Shown here one piece after another: positions 11,739-23,467 of a DNA stretch of 64,000 nt. The notes below the pieces were generated by a model, which was not told the DNA's origin, did no database searches, and was given only the letters and a program-made list of their open reading frames with translations. A program made the translations under genes and the position numbers. Origin of the DNA: Lunularia cruciata (lineage: Eukaryota; Streptophyta; Marchantiopsida; Lunulariales; Lunulariaceae); the NCBI GenBank assembly GCA_948567375.1, contig OX419755.1, forward strand, positions 28,773,001 to 28,837,000. Reading direction: 5' to 3'. How positions within the stretch are numbered: the stretch's first letter is position 1; every line of letters begins with the position of its first letter.

Positions 11739-13470
11739 ATGGCGGCGATGGCGCCGTCCATGATCCAACCTGCAGCGGTCGTTACTTCTTTCGCTTCTCC
11801 CACAGTTTCCGCTGTGCATAGCGGGCATTTGAAGAGTGGTTTCCAGTCATCATTTTTGTCGAAGAGAGTGGTTTTGTCTGCGAAACTCCTTGTGAAATCG
11901 CAGAGCCAGCGGCCGACATTCTCTGTGAGGGCCTCGGAGGAAGGAACTGCTGCAGGAGCGGGGGGAGACAGTGTTGTGAGTGAAGTGGCCATGTTGGAGG
12001 AAGAAGCACCCACTCCCGGAGTCAGTGGTGGTGCTGCTGTTGCCACCAAAACTCGGAAACCTGGTCCTCTCCAGAAGGGAGGAAGCCTGTCAGGTAAGGA
12101 GGCTTTGGGAAAAGACCCCAGCGCATCAACCCTTGGGGGGAAAGGAAAGGCGGTGGTGGTAGGAGAGAGGTTCGAAGACGAACGGTGGATCAATGGAAAC
12201 TGGGACCTAACCAAGTTCACCAAGGACGGGAAGGTTCACTGGGATAGTGTCATTGATGCCGGTTAGTGAATTTCATTTTCCCATTTTTTGGTGGTATCTC
12301 TCAAGTGCATCTGATTTTCTTCTCGTATATGAAATCAATTGTATGCCCTGAGCTTTTGATGCGCATTGTGTTGGACCCGTCGGCCGTACTTTCATGGAGG
12401 AGACAAAGGTGAGATAAGTGACCTGCTTTATGCATATGCAGAGGTCAAGAGAAGAAAATGGCTGGAAGACACCCCTGAGACTTCTAGAAATGAAGAGCCT
12501 GTGCTCTTTGAGACTTCTACCGTTCCATGGTGGGCTTGGGTTCGGCGATTCCACCTGCCCGAAGCCGAGCTGCTTAACGGTAATCTATGCCACCAATGCT
12601 CAGTGGCTTCTCCTGAGTCAATACTAACGTACTTGGCTGGATTCGCAAAGATGTTGTGATTTTGGTGTTGAACACTGAAGACAGCCATAACCATGGCAAG
12701 AGAATTCGTAGTGAATGAAATGAATGAAGGGGGTGAAGTGTACTTTGTCTAAACCCTCCGAGATTTAGAGAGCACGTTAGTCAAGTCATGGGTATCGCTT
12801 GCTGTACATGCTGTGGTTTTGTTGAAGGTTTTGGTTTAATGCTCGTGCACGTTGGGAAATCATGCATTATGTAAATTACAGTACCTCAACTCCTGAGGAG
12901 TGCCACCGACCGCTTAATGGGCCCCGCAGCTTTAAGTCAAGATTTGTCCTACAAGTTGGGAATCAGTTGTGTGTCTTGTATTCATCTCATAGTTTCTTTC
13001 TTGCTTCCGAAGTTTCAAAAGTTGATGTCCTTTAAACTCCTTGGATGCCATGCTGTGGCTTTCAGGCCCACATGGTGCCGTATTCATGTTTGGGATGCAC
13101 ACCGTCTGTAGTCAATCGAGAAGGAGGTTGAGCTGGTTGGCAGAAAGTCTGAAGTGCGTATGATACTGAAGAACTTACTAACCTGTTCATACATACCCGC
13201 TTCTTGTTCCCAGGGCGAGCAGCCATGATTGGTTACGTTGCCGGGTACCTAGTGGACAGTGCTACTGGGGCTGGCCTTGTCGATCAGCAAAACAGCTTTT
13301 TCGGAAAGCTGTTACTTTTTGCCACAATTGCTGGTGTTTTGCTCATCCGAAAGAATGAGGATCTGGATACTCTCAAGGGTTTAGTAAAGGAGTCAACCTT
13401 TTACGACAAGCAATGGCAAGCAACCTGGAAGGAAGATGCCACGACCAAAGATGAGACGCCCGAATTGTAG
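11739..13470 (+). CDS. LIL3: Light-harvesting-like protein LIL3, chloroplast precursor
   Basis: Exons 11739-12261, 12442-12579 and 13214-13470 join to 305 residues. Residues 1 to about 65 are Ser/Ala/Lys/Arg-rich and acid-free, as in a chloroplast transit peptide. A Gly/Glu/Lys-rich linker follows to about 142. The conserved LIL3 block starts at ERFEDERW (143), then [24 protein letters not shown] and [25 protein letters not shown]. The last holds the LHC-type E217, N220 and R222 chlorophyll-binding residues in the first membrane helix. A second hydrophobic segment lies at about 250-266, and the C-terminus has [13 protein letters not shown]. In the family LIL3 sits in thylakoid membranes, binds chlorophyll-type pigments and stabilises geranylgeranyl reductase in chlorophyll synthesis. 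The ATG at 11739 is preferred over 11694, which would put non-transit sequence in front. Intron 2 is the longest host intron here (634 bp). Confidence 0.95.
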
Positions 13471-16400
13471 TGAGTAAAGTTTGCACCTATTATACGAATA
13501 GAAACCTCCCGGTTCACGATACTCATGCACGAGATAGTTTTCTCCACCCAAAATTTTCTCAAATGTACAAGATATGTCGTCTCAGGAGTCTTAGCGCAAG
13601 GTCCTGGACACTTAACAATTCTTTGGGAAGCTGCCTACGGCAACTTTATTCAACGGCAGTTTCTCCCTTTGATGAAGTGGAATGTGAGACCTCTCCCTAG
13701 ATATAGCCAGCTTAGGAACCATCAAAATATTAGGTCACCGTTGAGTTTAAGGCATAGGCGCTGGCAGTGGTCGGAAGTCTTCTGAGGTGCATTCTCTTTC
13801 AAAAGTTGCCAGGTGATCCTCTGAAGTATCATAGAACTCTTGAACGAGATTCGATGGATTATACAGAGGTTTCCGTCCTTTCTGTGGCAATGTCCTTTCC
13901 GCTGATATATACTGCCAATAAATTGCTCCTGTTTATTATCTTATTTTTGGGACCAAGTTGGAACAGCGACTGATCTTGGTGTGTTCGTGATATGGAGTGT
14001 TTTGGGCTGTGTTTGATGTGACTGATTTACGGAGAAAGATTGTAAGTGTGAACGTAAGTGAGGTTTATCGGACCAGGTTTGCAGGTTGGTCATGACTGGG
14101 TCGGTGGGGCAGATGTGCAGTAAATTCCTCGATACATTTGAAGTTGCTTAGTTTTATCACGCCTAGGATTAGGTGGTAGATATCACGAAAATCAGGAGTG
14201 GACAAATAGAATACTTGTACATTTAACTGCCCTCCAGACTCGGAATCTACCTTTCAGGAGGTCAATAGTCGGTGTTTCACCGTCACCTCTTTGCGTACTG
14301 TCTGGAGCTGGAAGCTTAAGTTTGTAATCTGTTCCCATATCTTTGTGAATAATCCGGATCCCTGGCAATTTGTATCTAGTTAGTTGAAGTACCTACGCCA
14401 GAGCTAGATACTCTTGAAAAGAGGGGGAGGATGGCATTCAACAACGTTGTTATCTTCCCTATTGCATGTTCTTGGCAGCTAGTTACTTTTGGAGCCCTGA
14501 GAAATTGAATAAAGTAATCCATGCCAAAACGAGACACACTCACAAAGGAGGACGGCATTTAACGACATGGATAATTGGAGTATCGCAACTTCTTGCAGCG
14601 TAGTAAACCTGCCTGATTTAGCGACTCTCCTGTGACACGAACGTTCCATGTTGTCTGATAAAATCTTGAGTTGCACGTGGGTATTGCCTTTAGATCCAGT
14701 TTCACCATCAGTTAGCTGTTTGGCACAGATCAATCGAACTTAGTGGATATACTACACTGATTGAATGTTCGCATATTGATGATGTTCATTGTATACTTTT
14801 ACGTGAAAAGTTGACAAGCAGGAAGTGGAGACAGGTGCAACTGTCTTCTATGGCCTAGCATCGAAAGTGGTATATGCACGTCCGGCATTAATTTACAACT
14901 CTTCTCTGATTCGAGGGCTTTGATACCGATGACATCTACCTCAAATACAGCGCTTGGTATCTTGGCCTACTCATCTACTCAGAAGTGTACCTACTGTTCT
15001 TAGTTATAGAGCGGGAAGTCTGGACAAACAGATACAGACCGTTTCTTGTCAAAGCTTGCATAAGTGGCAAGCGGCGCATTGGTATCGTCAAACTCCTATG
15101 CTTCATCAGTTACCGGAGCAATCTGTCGTAACTATGGCTCATTGGCTAATCCGGCAATCACTCATTTTCCTTTCCATTGACTTCCACCAAACGAGATTTC
15201 GACGGAGAATATGTTGGGTTGATCAAAGCTTGTAGTCGTATCCATCCTTAAAGCGCATGGGCGATAGGCACCCATGTCTGAACACAGATTTCCAAGATAA
15301 ATACATGCAGAGCTCACTCCCATCTCTTGCCTTATTCCCTATGATTTTCGGTCGGGCATTTAGTTCTTTCGGAGAGCTCGCTCTGTTATTATCTCTACAC
15401 TGTGAAGTGTAAATCGTCGAAGGTTTCAGAGACCAAGTATCGTGCGTCATTGCGCTTATTCTCACCTTCCAAAAGAGGAAGTGAGGAGTGAAAATTAAGT
15501 GTGGCCTCTACTCGGTTCCTTCAGTGGCAGAAGTCACACATATAAGTTGTACCACTAACAAGGAGAACCATTATCTGTCCGCCTTCCCACGTATGAAACG
15601 CAAAATTCTCTAACATGGGACCAACTTGTTATTACGGAAAGTCGAATTATCAATATCGGTGAAATTTTCATGTGGGATGGCAGTATCCCCTCAAGAAGAT
15701 CAAATGAAAGATGAAGAGATGCAAATCTCTGGGAGGTTTATTCTCTATACCACCGTAACGCAAGTTTCTTATCTCTGGACATAATCAGATTCTAGTCGTG
15801 GTAGCAACCAAGTACCAATGGTAGCAACCCGAGGGAAATAGCCCGTGCCAGGAAACTTTAAAGCAGTTCGCTACGTCCGAAACAGTCAGCTCATCACCGT
15901 CAATGAGAAGCCCTTCCACCAGCACTCAGTTATTGAGGACAAGACCCCTCTCTTTAAAACCACAGTGAAGTGGTTGGGAAGTGTGTTCTTTTCTTGCCAA
16001 ACTGTTGGTGAGAGAATCAAGTAGCAACCATTGTCATGAATTATTACAAGTCAATCTACCTCTGTGACAACGTAATATCGTAGCAATCATACGTTGGAAC
16101 TGTGGCACTGTTAATATATTCTCGATCACAAATTATTCTTCCCGAATCACGGCGCAGATATTTGCGGATATTTCTCGACGTTGTACCAAAGATTTGAAAG
16201 CCCACAGTAGGGATCTGTCGATTGATTGCTTGAACGAACATTGTTACAGAGTAATACATTGAGCAAATCACTCAAACTCCGTCCACGAGGTCAAGATTTG
16301 ACCCTCAAATCACACCTCTTCGTTTACGATAAAATGGATCTATTAACCATTACTCGGGAATCTCCCTCTCCAAGCACAGTTTACCGAATTATGGAGCTTT

Positions 16401-16661
16401 TCTCCATCTTCAATAGCGTCAACGCGAACAACGGAATTGGCGCAGTTTTTCATGTGTAATTAGTGTTGAAGCATTTCAGGTCCGAACAAAGTTTTAAAAG
16501 CTTCTGAATCAAGCTCTCACACGGAAGTCCTCTCTGATCTTCATCTCTCATAGACGACTCGATGCCTGAAGATCTGGAGAACGATCTGACAATTACGACG
16601 TACAGTACAAGTGTTTACTGCAGTGCTACTAATTCAGTCAACCAGGTCAGCAATAGAACTC
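13471..16661. other. LIL3 3' region and intergenic DNA without recognised genes
   Basis: An AATAAA at 13917-13922, about 450 bp after the LIL3 stop, may be a poly(A) signal. The rest has mixed composition, only short unrelated open frames, and several copies of GTAGCAACC between 15.79 and 16.03 kb. I see no gene, RNA or transposon. Confidence 0.5.
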
Positions 16662-17139
16662 CAGTTCCTTTTCCAGTTCCTCAACATACGTGTAGGATAT
16701 GAGTTTCAGAAGGCTACCCTCAACATAGACTTATTTGCCCTTCACCTTCTGAAACTCATATCCTACACGTATGTTGAGGGAGAAATAGATATCAATTTGA
16801 ATCGACTAAGCCAGTTGAATAAACAAAGCAAACAACTTACATATACATGAGCAAAATCCCTATTGATAGTATTTATTTAATCTGAGTATTAATAATTGCG
16901 AACCTTTTGGGGTTTTTAAATAACACTTTTGAAAGCATACGAGGATTTGACCAATTGCTATAATTATTAATCCTAATTATAAATTATCCTCAAAAGAAAC
17001 ATAGGAATTATAATGAGCCGAAGACTCCTGAACTTCGCTGATGACTGCACTATCTATGGAAAAGGAACTGGAAATGGAACTGCGTTCCTCAACATACGTG
17101 TAGGACATGAGTTTCAGAAGGTGAAGGGCAAATAAGTCT
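16662..17139. repeat. Nested inverted-repeat (fold-back) cluster
   Basis: A perfect 35-bp stem is formed by 16679-16713 and 16745-16779 around a 31-base spacer. The segment 16727-16779 (53 bp, right arm plus part of the spacer) recurs in inverted orientation at 17087-17139 with one mismatch. In addition 16662-16680 recurs inverted at 17064-17082 with one mismatch. The outer repeats therefore bracket about 480 bp. This looks like a small fold-back element or an inverted duplication, and it sits where gene-island DNA gives way to AT-rich repeats. No coding sequence is inside. Confidence 0.85.
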
Positions 17140-18567
17140 TATGCATGGTCTTTGGGCCTAGTGATTAAGTTATTTATCTCCGTCTAGACTAGAAGTTGTA
17201 AATTATCTTATGTAAATTATCTCCATCAATTAAAAATTGACAATTAAAAAAAATAAAAAATAAAAAAAGAGAAATAAATATACAGTTCATTCATGGACTT
17301 TTTGTGTATCTAGATGGAGGACGATGTGTTTTATCCAAATTTTTATAGTAAAGTCTGTGACAAGAAGTTGTAAAAGAATTCCTCTCTAGAATATTACACC
17401 ACTTTTATGCATGTTAAATCAGGATAAAGAATCCAACAAGTTGCATCTTCATGTGAGGACAACTTCATACATACAAGACTTGCGAAAGATAACGTGCTTC
17501 TTTTAAACTATTTTATTTTTATTATTTAGAAAATGATATGACCTGATTAGGCAGACTAAATTTAAATTATAAAGTGGGAAACATATATATATATATATAT
17601 ATATATGAAAGCAATATAAAGTGATGTAGTGTATCACATGTGTGAATAATATATGATAATATGTCTAGTCTATACTCAGATAAAAATTAGTACCAATAAG
17701 TGATAAATTATTGTATATGTAACTAAGATCGAACAACCTAATTAGATATAACAGAATCTTGGATTGTAAATCTTGGAAATATATACATAAATTGGTCATA
17801 TCCCTCATAGATGAATGAATCAATTATAAATGATGTATTATTATTATTTTTTGAATAGAATTATTAGTAAGGTAAGACATTTTTTGACCAAATGAAATAC
17901 CTATTATATGCAAAATGTGCTTTGGTGAAAAATAAAATTATACAACAGACTATAACAACTAAATAGTAAGAAGAAAAAAGATCAAACTAAATAAAAGAAG
18001 TTAAAGTACTTGTAATAAATTTTTTTCTAATTTTAGATTAGAAAGTTCCATATTCCATAAATTTTTTTTACTATTATTTAAAAATATAAGAGAAAATATA
18101 TCTGTTCCTATGGAGAAACAAGAGACTGTTCCTAGTTATTATTTGCTGTTTTTTCAAAATTATAATTTAATTTAATTAAAAAATATTTTTTCTCAATTTT
18201 TTATTTCACATAAAATAAATAAATTCATCTAATTTTATAAATGGATATCTTCTTTCTCAATCTAAATGATTTACAGTAAATGATTGTCTGATGTAGCCAG
18301 TTTATATGTTCTAAATTGATATATTTACTGGAATATAATAACATATATAAGTTTTGAAAATTGGACGTGCTATAATAATTTTTTTATTAGATTACTACAT
18401 ATAACTTTGATATATAAGTGATAATTCCTTTTTCGGTTGTGTGACTCAAACTCACATTCAATAGTAATATCCATTTAAATCTACCATGAAAGAATATGCT
18501 GTGTGATACACAAAGGCTATTTGAGACTAACACTACTTCGTTTAGTTTGTTTATTTAATTAAGAAAT
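17140..18567. other. AT-rich non-coding DNA
   Basis: Very AT-rich with homopolymer runs, no open frame of note and no recognised repeat family other than the AT microsatellite. It may be deeply decayed transposon sequence. Confidence 0.5.
17583..17606. repeat. (AT)n microsatellite
   Basis: About 12 uninterrupted AT units. A shorter, similar run occurs near 20,362. Confidence 0.9.
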
Positions 18568-19077
18568 GTTGGGTAGTTTTACTCAAGTCTTACGTTAACT
18601 CCTAGTACGACCTAGTTAGATTAACTACCTAGTTAGACAAACTAGGGTTAGATAATGTGTATGATCCATGTAAGGTGAGTCCAGTGAGGATTCATCAGAA
18701 CAACTCGTACTAGCTTTTTGCTTCATAGGGTTTATAAACAACCTTAGCAGGAAGTACTCATTAAAATCTCTGGTCTGTGGAGAGCTTGAAGAAGCTAGTA
18801 GTGAAGTGCTGCAGTTTCAATTGATAGGATAGAAGCTTGGTTCTGTAAGCTTAGTACCGGCATGTGATTGCCTAGAGCATTAATCAGATACTCTCATAGG
18901 ACGTGGACTTAGCCTCATGGGACGTGAATCTAGACATCTTGTGTAAGTGTCAATTCATCGTAGGTGTGTATGTATGGATTCTGAAAGTTATCTCAGACCG
19001 TTTGCTTTGAAGAAATATAGAGGTTTTGTTCTTAAAAAAATTTAATTTATTGTAAAAACACCGACTTGTTTCTCACA
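18568..19077 (+). mobile_element. Possible solo copia-type LTR
   Basis: The segment begins TGTTGGGTAG, the usual opening of plant copia LTRs, and could end at TTTCTCACA. It contains TTTATAAACAACC near 18,730 as a possible TATA box and is less AT-rich than its surroundings. I found no target-site duplication and no second copy in the window, so the boundaries are guesses. Confidence 0.3.
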
Positions 19078-19249
19078 GCTGACATTTCTCTTGGTCATAT
19101 GCCAAAAAACATATTAATCTCAAATTCTTGTATATGTGTTATATATGAGATCTAGAGAGTGATATACACGTAGCTTAAAAATTATATAAAAAATTATATT
19201 TTAGAGGGATTATTATCAGTTTTATTTCTCATCATTTTAAAGAGAGTAA

Positions 19250-19560
19250 AAAAGACTTAGATTCTAGCATGGTCCTTAGTGACACTAGAATATGGTCTTT
19301 AGTGGTGCCATTTTATGGTCTCTAGTGGCGGACTTTGTAGGTGTTATAGCCCATAGACATATACTTATTTTCGTCTTTAGCCTCTCTTTAGAGGCTAACA
19401 ATATTGGACTTTTTGCCGGAATTTGTTATTGAGAGGGGATTAGACGCCGGTGTTATTGTATGCTCCATGTATTCCGTTTATTCTCTTTGTTCGATGGTTT
19501 GTCTTTCATGTGTCGGGAAGACACATGAAATATAAATAAGTAAATAAATAAATAAATAAG
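19250..19560 (+). mobile_element. Possible non-LTR retroposon 3' end with hairpin and A-rich tail
   Basis: A block with internally repeated GGTC(C/T)TTAGTG motifs is followed by a perfect 11-bp stem (19504-19514 with 19520-19530, loop GGGAA). An (AAAT)n tail to 19558 comes immediately after. A terminal hairpin followed by a simple A-rich tail is typical of SINE and LINE 3' ends. No coding part is seen, so this would be a SINE or a 5'-truncated LINE. Confidence 0.4.
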
Positions 19561-20073
19561 ACTATTGGGTTTCTTGTTTCTTAAGCCTGTACGAGATTGT
19601 CACCAATTTAATTTCTCATGATTCTCAGATCTACTTACATAATAATATGAAGATGAAGTTTGAGTGATCTATCTTTATATTTCTATGACATAAAACAAAT
19701 CATCATCACTTTTATTTCTTGTAATTCTTAAATTTATCTACATGGCAAGGCAAAGCCAAATCAATCTTCAATCAAATGAACTGTTGAGATGGATCTGAAT
19801 AATATAGGATGTTTTATGAAGATATATTAAATAATTTGATGCTTCATTCACATTTAAGCAATGACTATTCATTTCAAAAAAATAATAATCATTTCAAACT
19901 AACAATGACGAGAATACCATAACTTCAGCCGACTTTATTGAAATTATTTTAAAACAAACATGTTTCATTAATGATCTTTTAGACTCAACTAGTCTCATTG
20001 AATCTGAATGTTTGAATATTAGTAATGCTATTAATGGTAAGTTTGAATTCTATCCTTATCTTAGATTAAAGTT

Positions 20074-20821
20074 TCATGAGAAACGTTGTTATCCTTGAAT
20101 AGAGTTTAAGTTCTATCTTCTGTCATTACGATATATCAATGTATTAGATATCTTAGCACGGAGCTCTCTAAGTCTCACTAGAGTAGATGCTTTTGATTGC
20201 ACAGAGCATTCAACTCACCATCTCACTATCACTTGGATCATCTAGAGATAGGACACAACTTAGCAATATACTAAAGTAGCATAGAACTCACTTAAAGCTA
20301 ATTTCCATCCAAGTCTCATTAATTGATCATAACGATATCGTGGAAATGCTGCGTGGACCCATATATATATATACAAACAAAAAGATAAGAACCTTTATAT
20401 TAAACCCGGTAGAGCCCTGATTACCTAGAAAATAGGAATATCCAGGATGGGCAGCCAACCTCCTAGAAAAAGAAAGGCATCATAGAACACACCTGACGTG
20501 AAGTGAAGTGAATTAAGTAGCATAGAAAACACTTGAAGCAAGGTACTAGAGATAGGACACAACTTAGCAATACAGTCAAGTAGCATAGAACTCACTTAAA
20601 GCTAAGCAGCATAGAACACACCTGAAGTGAAGTTAAGTAACATAGAACACATCAGAAGCAAGGTACTAGGTGTTGAGGAGATTATGATAAGTGAAATTAA
20701 CGAATTTAGACTTGGGAGCTCAGTTATATATACAAAAGCATAAGCAGAATAGACATGAACAGAACCATAAAAGTGGCTATGCTCCACTTTGCACTAAACT
20801 AGAGATTAACTTATATTAACA
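20074..20821 (-). repeat. 3' LTR of the copia element, with internal motif array
   Basis: The inner edge is set by the minus-strand polypurine tract followed by TGTTAATA. The outer part (about 20,074-20,240) matches the LTR remnant at 34,368-34,531. Between 20,276 and 20,663 there are six degenerate copies of a roughly 25-bp unit with the core CATAGAA(C/A)(T/A)CA, and a duplicated block beginning CTAGAGATAGGACAC at 20242 and 20546. The distal LTR end is not defined. Confidence 0.6.
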
Positions 20822-20830
20822 CTCCCACTT
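20822..20830 (-). other. Polypurine tract of the copia element
   Basis: The minus strand reads AAGTGGGAG immediately before the LTR start TGTTAATA. AAGTGGGAG is the usual plant copia second-strand primer site. Confidence 0.75.
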
Positions 20831-21078
20831 AATGAGATTTTTAGGACTATTCCCATATTTGTTATACATTTCCTATGCTTTCTTTAGGAAATTCTTTTGT
20901 AAGCATAACTAATTTCATTTCTTGTCTAGAACAACAAACTAACTCTACAATAACTTTTTTCTCTTTCTTCTACAAACCTTCCTTTAAGCTCTATATGCTT
21001 AGTTCTTGGGTGATGTATATGACTTTTACTAAGCCCTCTGCTTCATGTGTTGTCATAATACAATATTGGAGAAAATCT

Positions 21079-21990
21079 CTACTTATTAAGAAGTCTACTA
21101 TTCCATATGACTTCTTGTATAGCATTTGAGGTTACCATGAATTTTTTTTTTGTAGTAGATAGTGAAATTGATGTTTGTTGTTTATTATGCCGCCTGATTG
21201 CTCCTTCATAAAGCATGATTTTGTATCTACTAGTTGATCTGCTATTACCATAATCATCTCCCAACTTAGCATTTGTATATGCTTTTAGAGTAGGCATTGG
21301 TATATGATTTTAGAGTAGGAGTAGGTGTAGTTCCATGCTTTATATACTCTAAAAATGCATCAACATCCTCTGTTGTGTTTGCATGGCCTCCTTGTATATA
21401 TAGCTAGTGCTCATACTCCATAATATATACCAGGTCTTATATAGACCATGATAAATATCAAAGATCTAAAAGCACTATGATATAGAAATTGAAAGGTTTT
21501 ATCATGATCTTTTACCTCTCCTACCATACTTTTGCTATACTTCCATCCTAGATCAAGAGGTGTAGATATACATTTTACCTTCATCATTCAAGACTTAGTC
21601 AATATGGCTTTCACATAACGTGGCTGATTTAGCCAAATTCAACTTGCTTTTCTATCTTTGGTCACCTTAATCCCCAAAATAAGTTTCACAAGACCAAGGA
21701 GAGTCATTTCAAAGATAAAACATAGGAAAGCAATCATTCTATTGATAGATTCGTTATTTCCCAACAGAAGTAAGCTGTCCACATATACAACTATGTAGAC
21801 ATTACTCTTACAATATACATCATGTTAGCTTTGTTTAAGCCTTGCTCTCAAGTATAAGTCTAGCTTGTTTTTATACCACACCCTCTATGCTTGCTTAAGG
21901 CTATACAAGACTTTTTTAAATAGACATTCTCTTCCTTTGCCTTCAACATATCCATCTATTACATCCACATAGGTCATTTTTTTCAAATCA
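21079..21990 (-). pseudogene. Copia RT (C-terminal part) and RNase H remnant
   Basis: From about 21,985 downward the minus strand shows the RT motifs DLKKMTY, then LFKKVLYSLKQA with a stop and RVWY. The catalytic box follows as YVDS, with the second Asp of YVDD replaced, and after it LGIKV. RNase H follows at 21,297-21,079 with KSTSRYKIMLYEGAI, KKQTSISLSTTKKKF and AIQEVIWNSRLL, a recognisable copia RNase H. Multiple stops and the lost catalytic residue make it non-functional. Confidence 0.7.
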
Positions 21991-22468
21991 AAATTTCATT
22001 TTTACCTATTTTGATAAAAATAGAAAATGATTTGAAATTTTATATTATTATATTTTGGATTTGAAATGAAGTTTTGCCCCAAATCTTAGAGTAGCTAAAA
22101 CTATCTCTATTCAAAAATACTTGTCACAAACCATTTTTTTTCTTTTATCTCATTTAATCTTGTTTTTAGTTATTTATTCATTTTTTAGACAATAGATTAA
22201 GTCATAGGATAGTACTAAGTGTAATAAAAAATTAGAGATGCCTTGCCTTCATGATTCATATTGAATAAAGCATGCCATGAAGACTATAGTGTGAGATGGC
22301 ATATGATGATGTTAGGAGATAATTGAAATCCTCATATGAGCTATAGAGCAACAAGATTTTATCAAGATGGCATTTTGTGGGATTTTGCCACCAATTTAAA
22401 GTTTGTGACAACAACTTGTGATGTGCCATCAAAGAACAATTTGTGATGATTTTGTGTGGGGCTTGCAC

Positions 22469-23159
22469 TATAACATCCATTTGTGCATGTATGTGCTATT
22501 ATGATATTTAGTTTGATATTATAAGTACTTGAGTGATATTATTTACATAGAGACAAAGGGTGGTTCTACATTAATCATGGTTAGCTAAAGTTAGTCATAA
22601 CTAAGATAGAATAGACCTTACTTTAGAGGAAGTGAAAAAGATGAGCACCACTATTTTGGATCTAGTGTGTTGATTTGGTATTATTCCTAAGTGTTTGGCT
22701 TTGAGGAAAGAGTTGAGAACTCTTGGACACACAAGCCTTTTTGTTTTGGATTCTTCTATAGTCCAAGGATAGCCCATGTGAAGGAATACTTGACTTAGTG
22801 GTTGAGTCAAGATAAGACCACATGCTTAGGAGAATATTCTCATGAGTATGGATATTCCTTTAGCCTTTTGACTTTATTTGACTTTCAGCCTAGTAACTTG
22901 AGTAAATCTATTAATTAGTAACTTTGGTGTGTAACTATTTCACAAGTATATAAACTAAGGATGAGGAGGTACTCATCATCTTGTCATTGAAAATTATCTC
23001 TCTCATTAGTTCTCTAGTGAGCAATGGTTTGAGTCTTGGAGTGTTAGCCTTGGAGGAGTATGATGGTGTTGGGGTTCTTTGCCTTCTTAGTCCATGGTGC
23101 GCTACCATAATAGCCATCAGAGAGAGGTTCATCCTGAGTGAGAGATAGTCCGACCCACA
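22469..23159 (+). mobile_element. Family A LTR, copy 1
   Basis: This 691-bp segment matches 53366-54032 closely over its whole length and matches the reverse complement of 28597-29269. It begins TATAACATCC where copy 2 begins TGTAACACCC, a common Ty3/gypsy LTR opening. TATATAAAC near 22,952 serves as TATA box, and it ends near GACCCACA. No clear target duplication or primer site is seen, so it is either a degraded solo LTR or part of a truncated element. Confidence 0.7.
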
Positions 23160-23467
23160 ACACATACACCATTTGATTGCAACCCTTCACCAACCACTGC
23201 AATGGTTGAGGAGAGACCAGGTTTTGGGATCTATAAAAAGCTGACCACACTCTGCAAGAAGTCACTTTTTCTCACTTGCATCACTTTTTCATTTTCTCTC
23301 GTGTAGTAATTTCTTGAATTGTTGTCCAAGAATTGCAACAAGAGTGCAAAGTGCAAATTCAAGTGTGTAACATAGGAGTATAGGAGTGATAAGAGAAAGC
23401 ATAAGAGAGTAAGAGTGATAAGGGAGGGAGGTTAATACAAGAGAAGCACAATTGAATAGTTGCAAGA

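Noticed and set aside
11660-12223. 187-codon minus-strand open frame over LIL3 exon 1
   Set aside because: Antisense of a transit-peptide exon whose sense reading and splicing match LIL3 throughout.
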